DNA of 50,923 bases, taken from assembly GCA_010014525.1 (NCBI GenBank), contig RZZT01000002.1:1-50923 (forward strand). The letters are read 5' to 3'. Source of the stretch: Candidatus Saccharimonadota bacterium. Lineage in GTDB: Bacteria > Patescibacteriota > Saccharimonadia > Saccharimonadales > Saccharimonadaceae. Of this stretch, positions 1-6,074 are shown piece after piece. Position numbers and translations under genes: made by a program. Every line of letters starts with the position of its first letter. Positions within the stretch are counted from its first letter, which is position 1. The notes beneath the pieces are model-generated. The model ran no database searches. It was not told where the DNA came from and was given only the letters and a program-made list of their open reading frames with translations.

Positions 1-48
1 TCCGCCACTGTCTCTGGTAACTGATTACAGTTTAACATATTTTGGGTG

Positions 49-76
49 AAAAAACAAGAGCCGATTTGAGCTCTTG
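49..76 (-). terminator. Intrinsic terminator of the 67-residue membrane protein gene
   Basis: Seven-bp stem CAAGAGC/GCTCTTG (55-61 with 70-76) followed, on the minus strand, by a run of six T. It lies just after the stop codon at 95. Confidence 0.75.
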
Positions 77-94
77 CGTTTATTGGTATAAGTA

Positions 95-298
95 TTATTT
101 ATTTTCTAAAATTTCGACTCGTTCGTGCAACCTGTTGATTTCGCCAATCATAAAAGAATGCATTTCAGCTTCAGATTTGTTGAGCTCTTCTGTGTAGTTA
201 GCGTGATCCACGACTAATAATGTCAGTACGCCTAGCCAGATGAAAATAATAACGGTTGATATAATTATGCATATTTTTAATTTCTTGATGTCTTTCAT
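95..298 (-). CDS. Small membrane protein with C-terminal coiled coil, unknown function
   Basis: Encodes 67 residues. Residues about 8-30 form one strongly hydrophobic membrane helix (IIISTVIIFIWLGVLTLLVV), preceded by a Lys-rich cytoplasmic start. Residues about 36-66 are charged, with heptad-like spacing (EELNKSEAEMHSF, INRLHERVEILEN), which suggests a coiled coil and probably oligomerisation. The start is supported by a strong ribosome binding site (AAAGGAG, six to seven bases before the ATG). A terminator follows directly, so it ends a short transcription unit; the secreted-protein gene at 356-730 lies upstream on the same strand. I recognise no family. The overall design resembles small membrane or phage-related proteins such as holins and septal coiled-coil proteins, but nothing in the sequence singles one out. 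Confidence 0.7.
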   Translation of the reverse strand: MKDIKKLKICIIISTVIIFIWLGVLTLLVVDHANYTEELNKSEAEMHSFMIGEINRLHERVEILENK

Positions 299-355
299 AT
301 GTTCTCCTTTGTTTTATAGAAAAGAGGCTTGTTTAGACCTTTTTCTAAGTTTGTA

Positions 356-730
356 TTATTTCAGTTCGAGATAATACGAGTTTGTTGGTACATTAACTTT
401 CTCTTTAATGAAATAACCCATCTGTAATCTTCCGAAGAGATCTTTATAATAGTAGTTTCCTGCTATAGTAACTTTACTGCCTCTGTTTAATTTTATGGAT
501 CTATATTCTCCAGATTTCCAACCTACATCGCCTCCGCCAAATGATGGGACAGCATCGAATAGATTGGACAAAACTTGTCTACCTCCAGTTGCTGATGGTG
601 TGAGTCTAACCGTTACGGCTGCCACTTCAGCGTTTACAGTTTGAGGTTTTAACATCCCCACTGTCGTAACTGTCATAGCTAAAAGCAGTAATTTTACGAT
701 ATTTTTATTAAACTTAACTATATTATTCAT
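356..730 (-). CDS. Small secreted protein with signal peptide, unknown function
   Basis: Encodes 124 residues. Residues 1-13 are basic, about 14-26 hydrophobic (LLLLAMTVTTVGM), followed by a likely signal peptidase I site after VNA at about residue 34, leaving a mature protein of roughly 90 residues. The mature part is rich in Gly, Ser, Tyr and Val and alternates polar and hydrophobic residues (VTIAGNYYYKDLFG), suggesting a small beta-barrel or SH3-like fold. It has no Cys and no membrane anchor, so it should be released. The start has a purine-rich site (AAGGGGTG) about ten bases upstream, and a promoter lies at 780-808. No family recognised. In a host-dependent epibiont a secreted protein of this size could be an effector or bacteriocin-like factor; that is inference only. 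Confidence 0.65.
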   Translation of the reverse strand: MNNIVKFNKNIVKLLLLAMTVTTVGMLKPQTVNAEVAAVTVRLTPSATGGRQVLSNLFDAVPSFGGGDVGWKSGEYRSIKLNRGSKVTIAGNYYYKDLFGRLQMGYFIKEKVNVPTNSYYLELK

Positions 731-1016
731 AGTTAAACTTCACCCCTTATTCTTTGTTTGGCTAAGCAAGACCCACTTCATTATAGCACTAGCATTTATA
801 AAAAACAATAAAATTATCTTCGACTCTCTTGATGTGAGTTTTAGCAAAATAAACCATATGAGTATGTTTAATCCTAATAGGTGAAACTCTGGATTTATGA
901 TTATAAAATAATCCTAGCTCTAACTGTTGCCAGGCTTAGCTTTCTTATGGTTCCTATTGCCTTGCCCGCTCTTTGGCGCGCATAAAGAAATTCCGGTTAT
1001 GAAAATAATGTAGCTA
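731..1016. other. Intergenic region with no recognised gene
   Basis: Apart from the minus-strand promoter at 780-808 and the edge of the plus-strand promoter starting at 1017, I see no ORF with a ribosome binding site, no tRNA-like fold and no strong hairpin here. It is one of the two longest non-coding stretches of the window. Confidence 0.5.
780..808 (-). promoter_or_regulatory. Promoter of the secreted-protein gene
   Basis: Minus strand: -35 TTGTTT (803-808), 17-bp spacer, extended -10 TGCTATAAT (TATAAT at 780-785). It drives the gene at 356-730 with a leader of about 45 bases that carries a Shine-Dalgarno sequence. Confidence 0.7.
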
Positions 1017-1045
1017 TTGCTTTTTTACACCATTTGTGATATAAT
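1017..1045 (+). promoter_or_regulatory. Promoter of the 266-residue protein gene
   Basis: -35 TTGCTT (1017-1022), 17-bp spacer, extended -10 TGATATAAT (TATAAT at 1040-1045). The start site should be near 1052, just before the ATG of a short leader ORF at 1054. Confidence 0.7.
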
Positions 1046-1053
1046 ATAAAGAT

Positions 1054-1104
1054 ATGATGGTAGTTTTAGGACTGTCAAATTTGTACTTTAGGAGAGTGAT
1101 ATGA
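1054..1104 (+). other. Possible 16-codon leaderless upstream ORF
   Basis: The ATG lies eight bases after the -10, so it would begin a near-leaderless message. It encodes MMVVLGLSNLYFRRVI and its TGA overlaps the ATG of the next gene (ATGA overlap at 1101-1104), the usual arrangement for translational coupling. The Shine-Dalgarno sequence of the main gene sits inside it. It could equally be chance. Confidence 0.3.
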
Positions 1105-1901
1105 TGATAAATAATGAAAATGTTTTTGAGGTTTTGTCGGCCGAAAATGAACTGAATCCTGCACCTCTAGGAGATGTGGAGATTCAGGCTGCGGTCAATG
1201 TGAAGCTGAGCAATCGCTTAACTTCGTATTGGCATGGCTACTTGCCGGAGACAGTAGTATCGAATGGTCTGGTTGTAGCTGCAGCATTTGAGCAGCAAAA
1301 CCGTGCCAAGTATCAAAGATTAAATCGTGAATTAATCGTTCGGGAAGGAATTTCTCCTGAACTGAAGCCAATTTTTGATTTGGCAACTAAAGGTTTAGCT
1401 AACTATGATCAATTATTAGACTTATACTTGGATTGTAGTTCAATCCACACAATTGATTTGGCTAGCTATACCCACGGCGGAGATGCCTCGAGAGAAGAGT
1501 TATTTGAGACGTTGTGCCCAGCCATGAAGGCGAGCTTTACGAATAAATATGAAGTCGCTTTGGCTGATGAAGACATGGTGATTTCTGAGCCGAAATATTA
1601 TTCAGGCTTAAGCCGGAATCTTGACCCAGAAAATTTCAACGGGATTGAACGAATCCGCGTCGAAAAAAGATTCGTCAAGCTCGGCGAAACTGAAGATGGC
1701 ATTGCCCTAATGGCGCGCCTGATTGACTTCAAAATCATCTTTGCCGATGAGTCTCAAAACATCGACGATTTGATTGACAGAGGGCTATTCAAATATGACG
1801 ATAGTGCTCGTCAGTCACGGGTGTATTATATACCCGTATCAACAAGTTTCTTTGTGTGTAATATGCGAAGAAATAAGAAGATGCGCAAGCGTTTTCTATA
1901 A
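1101..1901 (+). CDS. Hypothetical protein, 266 residues, unknown function
   Basis: Soluble protein without signal peptide or membrane segments. It starts at the first of two tandem ATG codons, six bases after GGAG. The N-terminal half is acidic to neutral (ELNPAPLGDVEIQAAVNV) and includes a helix-rich part; the middle has a Cys/His-containing stretch (LYLDCSSIHTIDLASYTHGG); the C-terminus is strongly basic (NMRRNKKMRKRFL). A dedicated promoter lies upstream and a strong intrinsic terminator follows, so it is monocistronic. No family recognised. It sits in the accessory end of the window, next to small unknown membrane and secreted proteins and convergent with rplA. Confidence 0.7.
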   Translation: MMINNENVFEVLSAENELNPAPLGDVEIQAAVNVKLSNRLTSYWHGYLPETVVSNGLVVAAAFEQQNRAKYQRLNRELIVREGISPELKPIFDLATKGLANYDQLLDLYLDCSSIHTIDLASYTHGGDASREELFETLCPAMKASFTNKYEVALADEDMVISEPKYYSGLSRNLDPENFNGIERIRVEKRFVKLGETEDGIALMARLIDFKIIFADESQNIDDLIDRGLFKYDDSARQSRVYYIPVSTSFFVCNMRRNKKMRKRFL

Positions 1902-1918
1902 AATTTATCACTGATTTG

Positions 1919-1944
1919 CCGCCTATACACTAGGCGGTTTTTTT
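1919..1944 (+). terminator. Intrinsic terminator of the 266-residue protein gene
   Basis: Perfect 7-bp stem CCGCCTA/TAGGCGG (1919-1925 with 1931-1937), loop TACAC, followed by seven T. Confidence 0.9.
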
Positions 1945-1950
1945 CTTTGA

Positions 1951-1990
1951 CCAAAAATAAAACTTCCCTACTCGCGAGAATAAGGAAGTT
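1951..1990 (-). terminator. Intrinsic terminator of rplA
   Basis: Stem AACTTCC/GGAAGTT (1961-1967 with 1984-1990) with a T-rich tail on the minus strand. It is back to back with the plus-strand terminator at 1919-1944. Confidence 0.8.
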
Positions 1991-2012
1991 TTGTGGTTTG
2001 CTATCTTAAAAA

Positions 2013-3068
2013 TTAAGCAATTGGGCTTTCGGTTACGATTGCAGGGCCTTGAGTGGTTGCAACAGTGACGGATTTTACATACATGCCTTTTAGGCTGCTT
2101 GGTTTTTGGCTAGCAAGGCTGTCAAAGAAAGCTTTGGCGTTCTCGGCTAGTTTCTCTTCGCCGAATGATACTTTACCGATTGAAAGATGGACAATCGACT
2201 GCTTATCGACGCGGTACTCAACTTTACCGGCTTTAGCCTCAGATACGGCTTTAGCTACGTCTACAGCAACGGTGCCAGCTTTAGGATTCGGCATCAAGCC
2301 ACGTGGGCCAAGTAAGCGTGCGTATTTACCAAGTTTTGGCATATATGCGGGTGTTGCAATCAAGACGTCGAAGTTTAATTCTTCTTTGTCTAGCTGTTTT
2401 AGGAAAGTTTCGTCACCAATAACATTTGCACCGGCTTTTTTAGCTGCGGCGTGGTCTGCTTCTGGAGCAAATACAGCAACTTTGACATCTTTACCAGTTC
2501 CGTTTGGCAAAACAACAGTTGAGCGAACGTTTTGGTCGGCTTGACGTGGGTCAACTCCTAAGCGGACGTGTAGTTCAACGCTAGCGTCGAATTTTGCTGG
2601 GTTGGTTTCGGTAGCTAGTTTTAGGGCTTCAACTAGGCCGTAAACCTTGTCTTTTTCAACCTTAGCGGCTGCGGCTTGATATTTTTTACCGCGGCGCTCT
2701 AGGCGTGGGCGCGTGATAGGCTTTGGACCTTTTTTGGCTACAGCTTCGCTGCCGTCGGTTGGGGTAGTATCACCAGCTTCTTTGCGGGCTTCTTTTTCTT
2801 CTTGATCGGCGGTTTCCTCAGCGTGTTTTTTGCTGCGTTTTCCGCTTTTAGCGAAGGCTTCTTCTATTTTTTCCTCAGCTGTTTCGATAATTTCTTCAGC
2901 TTCTTTTATAATCTCAGAGACTTCTTCAGCAACTTCTTCGACGATTTCTTCTACCTTCTCAGCTGCAGCTTTGATAGCCTCGTTGATTTCGGCGATAGTG
3001 TTTTTCTCAGTTAATTTCAAACCAAGTGCTTTCGCATCTTCTAATAGGTCGGCTTTTTTCTTTGCCAT
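2013..3068 (-). CDS. rplA: Large ribosomal subunit protein uL1 with long N-terminal extension
   Basis: L1 binds 23S rRNA at the E-site stalk and in many bacteria represses its own operon. The canonical L1 domain occupies about residues 125-351 (KYQAAAAKVEKDKVYGL onward; the GPRGLMPNPKAGTV motif is intact). In front of it are about 125 extra residues: a short SAP/HeH-like helix-extension-helix (residues about 4-34), a Glu-rich helix rich in EE pairs (about 35-75), and a Lys/Glu-rich linker. I chose the ATG at 3068, followed by AKKKAD, because AAAGGA lies eight bases upstream; a longer reading from 3104 has no such site. The gene has its own promoter and terminator and is separated from rplK by three genes, unlike the usual rplK-rplA pair. 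rplJ and rplL do not follow. Confidence 0.93.
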   Translation of the reverse strand: MAKKKADLLEDAKALGLKLTEKNTIAEINEAIKAAAEKVEEIVEEVAEEVSEIIKEAEEIIETAEEKIEEAFAKSGKRSKKHAEETADQEEKEARKEAGDTTPTDGSEAVAKKGPKPITRPRLERRGKKYQAAAAKVEKDKVYGLVEALKLATETNPAKFDASVELHVRLGVDPRQADQNVRSTVVLPNGTGKDVKVAVFAPEADHAAAKKAGANVIGDETFLKQLDKEELNFDVLIATPAYMPKLGKYARLLGPRGLMPNPKAGTVAVDVAKAVSEAKAGKVEYRVDKQSIVHLSIGKVSFGEEKLAENAKAFFDSLASQKPSSLKGMYVKSVTVATTQGPAIVTESPIA

Positions 3069-3150
3069 TTGTGAATCCTTTCTGTGGTAATAACGACTTT
3101 GCAACTATTTGCCCCAAAATCTCCCAGCATTGATATTATTTAACTTGTTA

Positions 3151-3179
3151 ATTTTAGCATAACTGAGGGTTTTAGTCAA
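3151..3179 (-). promoter_or_regulatory. Promoter of rplA
   Basis: Minus strand: -35 TTGACT (3174-3179), 17-bp spacer, extended -10 TGCTAAAAT (TAAAAT at 3151-3156). Leader of about 75 bases to the rplA start. Confidence 0.85.
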
Positions 3180-3181
3180 AT

Positions 3182-3211
3182 AAAAACGCCGAAACTTTGT
3201 GTTTCGGCGTT
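3182..3211 (-). terminator. Intrinsic terminator of the 63-residue protein gene
   Basis: Perfect 11-bp stem AACGCCGAAAC/GTTTCGGCGTT (3185-3195 with 3201-3211), with T-rich tail on the minus strand. It ends immediately upstream of the rplA promoter. Confidence 0.85.
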
Positions 3212-3217
3212 GGTTGC

Positions 3218-3409
3218 TTACTCTTTGGCGTGAGGTAGAAATTTTTCTACCTTGATGTCTGATCCCGCTTCGTTTAAAGCATTTTCGACAATGTTTACAG
3301 AGAAATTCTCGCACCAATACGGAATTGCCGCTTTGAGTGCTTCTTCTGAACCTGCTTCTACCGCCGCTTCGATGGCACTGTGCAGGCAAAATAATTCGTC
3401 TTTTCTCAT
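3218..3409 (-). CDS. Small helical protein, 63 residues, unknown function
   Basis: Start at 3409, beginning MRKDELFCLHSAI, chosen because AAGGTGAAGG lies directly upstream; an upstream ATG at 3475 would place coding sequence in the apparent 5' leader. Two or three predicted amphipathic helices; two Cys (residues about 8 and 34). Soluble, no signal peptide. The gene has its own strong promoter, a leader of about 75 bases with a 13-base palindrome shared with the DEAD-box helicase leader, and its own terminator. It lies within the rplK-rplA interval. No family recognised, so function unknown; the leader suggests regulated expression. Confidence 0.65.
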   Translation of the reverse strand: MRKDELFCLHSAIEAAVEAGSEEALKAAIPYWCENFSVNIVENALNEAGSDIKVEKFLPHAKE

Positions 3410-3469
3410 ATCCTTCACCTTTTTTCTAAGATTTAAACAAACCGAATAAGCTGTAGTGCAAAGGTGCCT

Positions 3470-3482
3470 ATTCAATCTGAAT
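3470..3482. repeat. Palindromic leader motif, copy 1
   Basis: ATTCAATCTGAAT on the plus strand, starting about two bases after the predicted start site of the 63-residue protein mRNA. A near-identical palindrome, ATTCAGACTGAAT, lies in the leader of the DEAD-box helicase gene at 45102-45114. Confidence 0.45.
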
Positions 3483-3490
3483 ATACTTAT

Positions 3491-3519
3491 ATTATAGCAT
3501 AAAAATGTATAAAAAGCAA
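3491..3519 (-). promoter_or_regulatory. Promoter of the 63-residue protein gene
   Basis: Minus strand: -35 TTGCTT (3514-3519), 17-bp spacer, extended -10 TGCTATAAT (TATAAT at 3491-3496). Confidence 0.8.
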
Positions 3520-3527
3520 TAGCTTAA

Positions 3528-4469
3528 CTATAGTATATGGATTTTTTGTTCAATTTGCCGGATAGAGATATTTTTAATATTTTTTAGTTTGGTTGATTCA
3601 CCCTCAATTTGAATCTGTAAATTCTGTGGTTTTTCTAAAATTATTTCAACCTCGTGGGCGGTTTTTAGTGGAATGAATCCAAACAGCCCCTTTACCAGAA
3701 ACGGTAGATTTTTAATAATTTTACCTGAATCTAGTGCCGCAAAACCAAATTTTTCAGGTGCTTTTTTGTTGGCCTGAGAGCGCATAATTCGCGCCATTCG
3801 CGGTCCGTTCATAAAAACTAAATCTGTTATTTTAGGGTTAACACGGACGGATTCCCCGTTAATTTTAATTTTTTCAACGTGAATATCTTTCTCTTTGCGA
3901 TGGTTGAAGTAAAATCTTGTTGCCGCAAGCAAAGAAAGGGCTAGCCGAGAATTACGACCGGGCGTCTTTTTGAGCGCACCACGGATTCTTGGATGTTCGA
4001 AAATCTCTGCCATTTCGGCGGTGAGCCCAACCGTAGCGTAGAGTGGAATATAGCGATAGAATTCGCCGTTAATAGATAGCTCGAGCGGCTTGACTGAATA
4101 TTTTGATTGTTGTTCATCTAATGCGCGGATGCAGGCCTTATAGTGATTACGCGAAAAACTATGGGCATAATCATTAAAATTGCCGAAGCCGGTATATTTG
4201 ATTTTGATGCCAGTTTTGCCTGAAATTATAATCGCGTTGGTTGCGATGTGGGCTGTACCATCGCCGCCGGCCACTAAGACAATATCATTATTTTGTAGGA
4301 TTTTCGCCATTTTTTTGGCGTTATCAAGCGGATTAGTCGGCTCGATTTCGTAGGTTTGGCGCTGTTTTTCACTTAAATTGAGCCCATCAATATAGCGAAT
4401 GATTTTCTTCTCAACTAATGCGTATCCACTCGAGCGGCGGTTCACGACCAAAACCAGGCGATTTTTCAT
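3528..4469 (-). CDS. Diacylglycerol/lipid kinase family protein
   Basis: 313 residues, typical of the YegS/DgkB/sphingosine-kinase superfamily, which phosphorylates lipid alcohols such as diacylglycerol at the membrane surface. The diagnostic nucleotide-binding motif GGDGT is at residues 68-72 within VLVAGGDGTAHIATNAI. The N-terminal LVLVVNRRSSG strand matches the family's first NP-x-SG-type motif in relaxed form. The later part (ESVRVNPKITDLVFMNGPRMARIM, then TAHEVEIILEKP with a final GESTKL) corresponds to the C-terminal beta-sandwich, where the usual DGE is replaced by EGE. The start codon sits seven bases after a TATAAT, so the mRNA is probably leaderless. Substrate not deducible; diacylglycerol recycling is the likely role. 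Confidence 0.85.
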   Translation of the reverse strand: MKNRLVLVVNRRSSGYALVEKKIIRYIDGLNLSEKQRQTYEIEPTNPLDNAKKMAKILQNNDIVLVAGGDGTAHIATNAIIISGKTGIKIKYTGFGNFNDYAHSFSRNHYKACIRALDEQQSKYSVKPLELSINGEFYRYIPLYATVGLTAEMAEIFEHPRIRGALKKTPGRNSRLALSLLAATRFYFNHRKEKDIHVEKIKINGESVRVNPKITDLVFMNGPRMARIMRSQANKKAPEKFGFAALDSGKIIKNLPFLVKGLFGFIPLKTAHEVEIILEKPQNLQIQIEGESTKLKNIKNISIRQIEQKIHIL

Positions 4470-4476
4470 AATTTAT

Positions 4477-4485
4477 ATTATACCA
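4477..4485 (-). promoter_or_regulatory. Extended -10 of the lipid-kinase gene, leaderless start
   Basis: Minus strand TGGTATAAT, TATAAT at 4477-4482, seven bases before the ATG at 4469. The -35 region overlaps the T-tract of the terminator of the preceding gene and is weak. Confidence 0.6.
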
Positions 4486-4495
4486 TTTTTTGCGG

Positions 4496-4532
4496 CAAAA
4501 GAAAAATATCACCCTCGTATAGAGTGATATTT
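4496..4532 (-). terminator. Intrinsic terminator of the disrupted membrane-protein gene
   Basis: Stem AAATATCAC/GTGATATTT (4504-4512 with 4524-4532) and a minus-strand TTTTTCTTTT tail. The stem sequence is nearly identical to that of the rplK terminator at 4912-4944. Confidence 0.8.
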
Positions 4533-4549
4533 CATAACTAGTTAGTATT

Positions 4550-4853
4550 TTAATCCTCGGAATCGTCTTTATGCTGCTCGTCGTACCATTTTTGAAACTC
4601 TTCCATGTCTTCTATAGAGTAAGGCTTGACGTCAGCTTCGTCCGTTCGGCCATCAACTAAGCCACGGTTTCTGAGATATGCTTCGAGTCTCATTGTCTTG
4701 AAGCTATTTTCGGCGTTTGAGTCGTATGCTCCCTGAATGGCTTTAAATTGCAAAGATGTCAATAAGAATAAAACTACCGCTGCCACAGTCAACGCCGCGT
4801 TGGAAATTACTAAAAATTTGATGGTTTTCTGCTCTTTTTGTTTGTTTTTTCAT
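4550..4853 (-). CDS. Single-pass membrane protein of unknown function, reading frame broken after the start codon
   Basis: The long frame (stop at 4550) has no good start. Read upstream it gives a Lys/Gln-rich N-terminus and a complete membrane helix (FLVISNAALTVAAVVLFLL), then an acidic C-terminal tail ending EQHKDDSED. The only ATG with a ribosome binding site (AGGA, eight bases away) is at 4853, and it is out of frame by one base: ATG is followed by six A (4845-4850), and with five A the protein would begin MKNKQKEQKTIKFL and be 100 residues. Possibilities are a homopolymer sequencing error, a phase-variable tract, or slippage during expression. The alternative TTG start at 4792 would cut into the membrane helix and has no Shine-Dalgarno. 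The gene sits between rplK and the lipid-kinase gene and has its own terminator. Confidence 0.6.
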
Positions 4854-4907
4854 ATAGATTCCTGTTTATTTTATGTTGGTCTATCTACATAATATCATAT
4901 TATTTCG

Positions 4908-4944
4908 CAAAAAAATATCACCTCCGCTAGGAAAGTGATATTTT
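4908..4944 (-). terminator. Intrinsic terminator of rplK
   Basis: Ten-bp stem AAAATATCAC/GTGATATTTT (4912-4921 with 4935-4944) with a T-rich minus-strand tail, 17 bases past the rplK stop. Confidence 0.8.
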
Positions 4945-4960
4945 ATGATTTTTGAATAGA

Positions 4961-5386
4961 TTATTCAGTAATCGAAACGCCCATTGAGCGAGCAGAGCCA
5001 GCAACAGTTTTCATTGCGCCTTCGATATCTACTGCGTTTAGGTGTTCCATTTTAGTTTCAGCGATTTCTTGTAGCTGAGCTTTGGTGATAGAACCAGCTT
5101 TTTCAGTCAGGCTGTTGCCTGCACCTTTTTTGATACCAGCTTTTTCGCGGATCATATCATCAACTGGCTGACCAAGCGATTTCCAAGTGAAAGTTCGGTC
5201 GTCGTACACTTGCATGTGAACGATTACATCTTTACCCATTAAATCTTTAGTTGCGTCGTTGAACGGATTGATGAAATCCATCATATTTAGACCCCACTGA
5301 CCAAGGGTTGAACCCACTGGAGGACCTGCAGTTGCGCGGCCCGCTGGGATTCGAAGTTTCAAATTTCCAATAATTTTCTTTGCCAT
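4961..5386 (-). CDS. rplK: Large ribosomal subunit protein uL11
   Basis: 141 residues, normal length. L11 forms the GTPase-associated centre with 23S rRNA and helps factor binding and stringent-response sensing. The N-terminal domain carries the conserved LRIPAGRATAGPPVGSTLGQWG segment in matching position (PAG and GPPVGP-type motif, here GPPVGS), and the C-terminal RNA-binding domain ends VAGSARSMGVSI, as in the family. The start has AAGGAAG upstream. rplK has its own promoter (5433-5461) between the nusG terminator and the gene, and its own terminator, so it is uncoupled from nusG and from rplA. Confidence 0.97.
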   Translation of the reverse strand: MAKKIIGNLKLRIPAGRATAGPPVGSTLGQWGLNMMDFINPFNDATKDLMGKDVIVHMQVYDDRTFTWKSLGQPVDDMIREKAGIKKGAGNSLTEKAGSITKAQLQEIAETKMEHLNAVDIEGAMKTVAGSARSMGVSITE

Positions 5387-5432
5387 TTTCTTCCTTATAT
5401 TTTACTTGTTTAGACAAGTGCGTAACGGATCT

Positions 5433-5461
5433 ATTTTAGCATAGTTTGGGTGAAAACGCAA
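5433..5461 (-). promoter_or_regulatory. Promoter of rplK
   Basis: Minus strand: -35 TTGCGT (5456-5461), 17-bp spacer, extended -10 TGCTAAAAT (TAAAAT at 5433-5438). The -10 region is identical to that of rplA. Confidence 0.8.
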
Positions 5462-5465
5462 GGGG

Positions 5466-5497
5466 TAAACTAAGACTCTCCCACTAGGGAGAGTCTT
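5466..5497 (-). terminator. Terminator hairpin after nusG
   Basis: Perfect 11-bp stem AAGACTCTCCC/GGGAGAGTCTT (5472-5482 with 5487-5497), loop of four. The minus-strand tail is only moderately T-rich (TAGTTTACC), so termination may be partial. Confidence 0.7.
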
Positions 5498-5517
5498 GAG
5501 TTTATACAGAGTAAGTT

Positions 5518-6060
5518 TTAGATTTTCTTTACTTGCAAAGCATCTAGCTCAACCGGTGTTTCGCGACCGAACATTGAGACCATAATTTTAAGCTTGCCTT
5601 TGACGGCGTCTATTTCAGAAACAGCACCTTCAAATCCCTTGAATGGACCGTCGATAATGTTGATAATTTCGCCTTCTGAAAAGCTAATGTCATATTTTGG
5701 TTCTTCGGCGCCCATGCGGCGTTTGATATCACGCATTTCTTTTTCTGAAACTGGAGTTGGCTCGGTTCCCGCCCCTACAAAACCAGTTACGCCTGGCGTA
5801 TTACGAACAACAAACCAAGTTTCTTCTGTTAATTTCATTTCTACTAGTACGTAACTTTGCAATATTTTACGGTCAACGATTTTTCGCTTACCATTTTTTA
5901 CTTCAATTTGTTTTTCTTTTGGCACCATTACGTCAAAGATTTTGTCGGCCATATCGACTCCATTAATTCTCTGGCGAAGGCTTTCGGCTACTTTATCCTC
6001 GTATCCTGCATAGGTTGTTACCGCGTACCAGTTTCGGGTTGAATCATATCGTTTACTCAT
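5518..6060 (-). CDS. nusG: Transcription termination/antitermination factor NusG
   Basis: 180 residues, normal length. NusG binds RNA polymerase and links it to Rho or the ribosome. The NGN domain starts RNWYAVTTYAGYEDKVAESL, with the RNTPGVTGFVG loop around residues 85-95. The KOW domain follows (about 127-180), with EGEIINIIDGPFKGFEG, the usual GxFxGxxG pattern. Shine-Dalgarno AAGGAG lies six bases before ATG. It follows secE by 14 bases, and the secE-nusG pair is the conserved order. A hairpin terminator follows, separating it from rplK. Confidence 0.97.
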   Translation of the reverse strand: MSKRYDSTRNWYAVTTYAGYEDKVAESLRQRINGVDMADKIFDVMVPKEKQIEVKNGKRKIVDRKILQSYVLVEMKLTEETWFVVRNTPGVTGFVGAGTEPTPVSEKEMRDIKRRMGAEEPKYDISFSEGEIINIIDGPFKGFEGAVSEIDAVKGKLKIMVSMFGRETPVELDALQVKKI

Positions 6061-6074
6061 TTTTACTCCTTAAA

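Noticed and set aside
318-346. Hairpin AGAAAAGAGG/CCTTTTTCT as terminator of the secreted-protein gene
   Set aside because: The stem is bulged and no T tract follows on the minus strand.
2053-2544. Plus-strand 163-codon ORF opposite rplA
   Set aside because: It lies entirely within the L1 core, whose protein motifs are unambiguous.
4550-4792. TTG start giving an 80-residue protein
   Set aside because: It cuts into the membrane helix and has no ribosome binding site; the ATG at 4853, one base out of frame, fits far better.
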